Shown one piece after another: positions 62,793-64,000 of a stretch of DNA of 64,000 nucleotides. The stretch is from NCBI RefSeq assembly GCF_003724155.1, contig NZ_RJJQ01000020.1, forward strand, positions 36,705 to 100,704, read 5' to 3'. Each line of letters starts with the position of its first letter. Within the stretch, counting starts at the first letter, position 1. Origin of the DNA: Flexivirga caeni. GTDB lineage: Bacteria; Actinomycetota; Actinomycetes; Actinomycetales; Dermatophilaceae. The position numbers were made by a program, and so were the translations under genes. Below the pieces are notes generated by a model, which was given only the letters and a program-made list of their open reading frames with translations, was not told the origin of the DNA and searched no databases.

Positions 62793-63350
62793 GTGATGAC
62801 CGTCGACAGACTCCCGAATCCTGCCGTGCTCGTGGGGCATTCGCTGGGTGGTTTCGCGATCCAGCGCTATCTGGAGGATCACCGTGCACCAGCGGGTGTG
62901 CTCGTGGGCTCGCCGCCGCCCAGTGGCGGCATGCGGCTGACGTGCCGGATGGCGCGACATGATCCGCTCGGGACGCTCAAGCTGTTCATGACGTTGCGGG
63001 CGAAGCCGATGTTCGCGTCACCAGATGACGCCCGCTACTGGTACTTCTCGGCGGAGGCCCCGGCGAAGGAGGTCGCCGAGTACGCCGCCCGGCTGCAGGA
63101 CGAGAGCTTCCGCGCCACCGCGAACACCCTCATCCGCCCCGTCCGCACCAAACGGGTCACGACGCCGCTGCTGGTCTGCGGCGGATCGAAGGATCGCACG
63201 GCAACACCGTCCGACGTGGCGCTGACCGCGCTCCGGTATGGCGTCGAACCCGTCATCCTGGACGGCCTACCGCACGACCTGATGCTCGATGCGGGCTGGG
63301 CACGCGCCGCGTCATACATCGCGGACTGGCTGGGCGCACGCTTGCTCTGA
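62793..63350 (+). CDS. Alpha/beta-hydrolase, N-terminally shortened
   Basis: A 185-residue protein. The nucleophile elbow GHSLGG (about residues 15-20), acid in GGSKDRTATPSDV (about 134) and histidine in GLPHDLML (about 161) give a full triad. The first strands and the oxyanion-hole HG motif, normally about 80 residues, are missing; the divergent ychF start leaves only about 100 bp upstream. In another frame PAHGP may be a relic of it. It is probably inactive or a 5'-truncated gene. The start codon is GTG, with ATG three bases on. Confidence 0.65.
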   Translation: MMTVDRLPNPAVLVGHSLGGFAIQRYLEDHRAPAGVLVGSPPPSGGMRLTCRMARHDPLGTLKLFMTLRAKPMFASPDDARYWYFSAEAPAKEVAEYAARLQDESFRATANTLIRPVRTKRVTTPLLVCGGSKDRTATPSDVALTALRYGVEPVILDGLPHDLMLDAGWARAASYIADWLGARLL

Positions 63351-63356
63351 CGTCGC

Positions 63357-64000
63357 TCAGTGGTGTCGGAGTGCGTGTTGCCATTCGATGTTCATCAGGG
63401 TGCGGCGGATGGGGGACCGGGTGGGTGGCGGGTGTCCCGGCGGGGCGGGTGGCCGACTGGACGCGGACAGGCCACCGGTGACCACATGCGTTTGACCGGC
63501 GTCACCACCCACCAGGTAGTCGGGGTGTTCTTTCACGTAGTTGCAGCGTTCGCATAACCCTTGCCCGTCCCGCTCACTGGTCGGCCCACCCCTCGCGTAC
63601 GAAGTGATGTGATCGGTCTGTTTCACCGGCGCGTCACACCACGGCGTCCGACACGTCCGATCCCGCACCCGGACCAACCTCGCCAAACCACCCCGGTAAC
63701 AGCGTGACCGGGACTCCATCCCGATCAAGTCACCCGTCTCGGGGTAGGTGAACAGCCGGCGCACCTGCACCTCATCCGAGGTCGCCCACTCCCTGGCCAG
63801 GTCCGCCGGGACCGGACCAAACCCCGCCACCTGCCCGGGTTCCTCGGCGAGCAGCGTGTCGATCGGGATCAGCAGGTCCACGTGCACGTCCACCGGGCCG
63901 GTCACCGCCCGCCCCGTCACCCGCCCGGTCAGCGTGTCGGCCATCACCTGCCCCCGCGACCGGCCATCCGCTGTCCCCGCCACGGCTTGTAGCGCCGCGT
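63357..64000 (-). CDS. HNH endonuclease of the 13E12/DUF222 family (3' part, 5' end outside window)
   Basis: The frame is open to the window edge (AALQAVAGTADGRSRGQ), so only the C-terminal ~214 residues are seen. The HNH fold is complete: CRTPWCDAPVKQTDHI, with DH, followed by GGPTSERDGQGLCERCNY and HPDYLVG. This family, known from the mycobacterial 13E12 repeats, occurs in many copies in actinobacterial genomes and may be linked to mobile DNA; its true role is unclear. The stop is 7 bp from the convergent hydrolase stop. Confidence 0.88.
   Translation of the reverse strand, partial: AALQAVAGTADGRSRGQVMADTLTGRVTGRAVTGPVDVHVDLLIPIDTLLAEEPGQVAGFGPVPADLAREWATSDEVQVRRLFTYPETGDLIGMESRSRCYRGGLARLVRVRDRTCRTPWCDAPVKQTDHITSYARGGPTSERDGQGLCERCNYVKEHPDYLVGGDAGQTHVVTGGLSASSRPPAPPGHPPPTRSPIRRTLMNIEWQHALRHH

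Overview
This is a GC-rich (roughly two-thirds G+C) chromosomal segment from an actinobacterium. Actinobacterial markers are MshB (mycothiol synthesis), the fdxA-dapC gene order, a SigK/RskA sigma-anti-sigma locus laid out as in mycobacteria, GTG/TTG starts and long chains of genes overlapping by 4 bp. Gene content and base usage fit Micrococcales, possibly the Dermacoccaceae, but that placement is an inference. No rRNA, tRNA, CRISPR array, insertion sequence or prophage was seen.

Layout. 1-5.8 kb: end of an unknown gene, citrate synthase, DapC, 7Fe ferredoxin, a GNAT enzyme and a small nuclease-like gene bracketed by nested palindromes. 5.8-13.4 kb: a coupled chain typA-mshB-flavin reductase-vanW, then a SoxR-controlled SDR/QueA-like pair with a recognisable 19-bp-spacer promoter. 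13.5-19.4 kb: a complete oligopeptide/dipeptide ABC importer. 19.4-27.6 kb: MMPL exporter with a divergent NarL-type two-component system, pterin dehydratase, a VIT1-type metal transporter, a double AsnC-type regulator and an MFS pump. 27.6-36.6 kb: a SigK regulon (molybdopterin oxidoreductase, fasciclin lipoprotein, sigK, rskA, FAD oxidoreductase, DUF1365, two cyclopropane synthases, DUF1295), with three near-identical candidate SigK promoters. 36.6-42.6 kb: glutathione peroxidase, small enzymes, a TetR gene with paired operators facing a deleted MFS gene, lysA, aldo/keto reductase. 42.7-48 kb: ribose operon rbsR-B-C-A-K-D. 48-51.7 kb: mostly uncharacterised genes. 51.7-61.6 kb: an accessory stretch of toxin-antitoxin modules, several broken by frameshifts, mixed with a two-component system, acetyltransferases and a DJ-1-like protein. 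61.6-64 kb: ychF, a shortened hydrolase and the end of a 13E12-type HNH endonuclease gene.

The points most worth following are (i) a 7-mer, GTATGNC, present about 110 times on both strands and apparently overriding codon preference; (ii) the compact SigK regulon with a CCATCC-N15-ACGAAC promoter; (iii) the SoxR promoter driving a QueA-like gene; (iv) a family of nested palindromes, two bracketing a nuclease gene and one lying in frame inside an acetyltransferase; and (v) several decayed toxin genes whose operators look intact.
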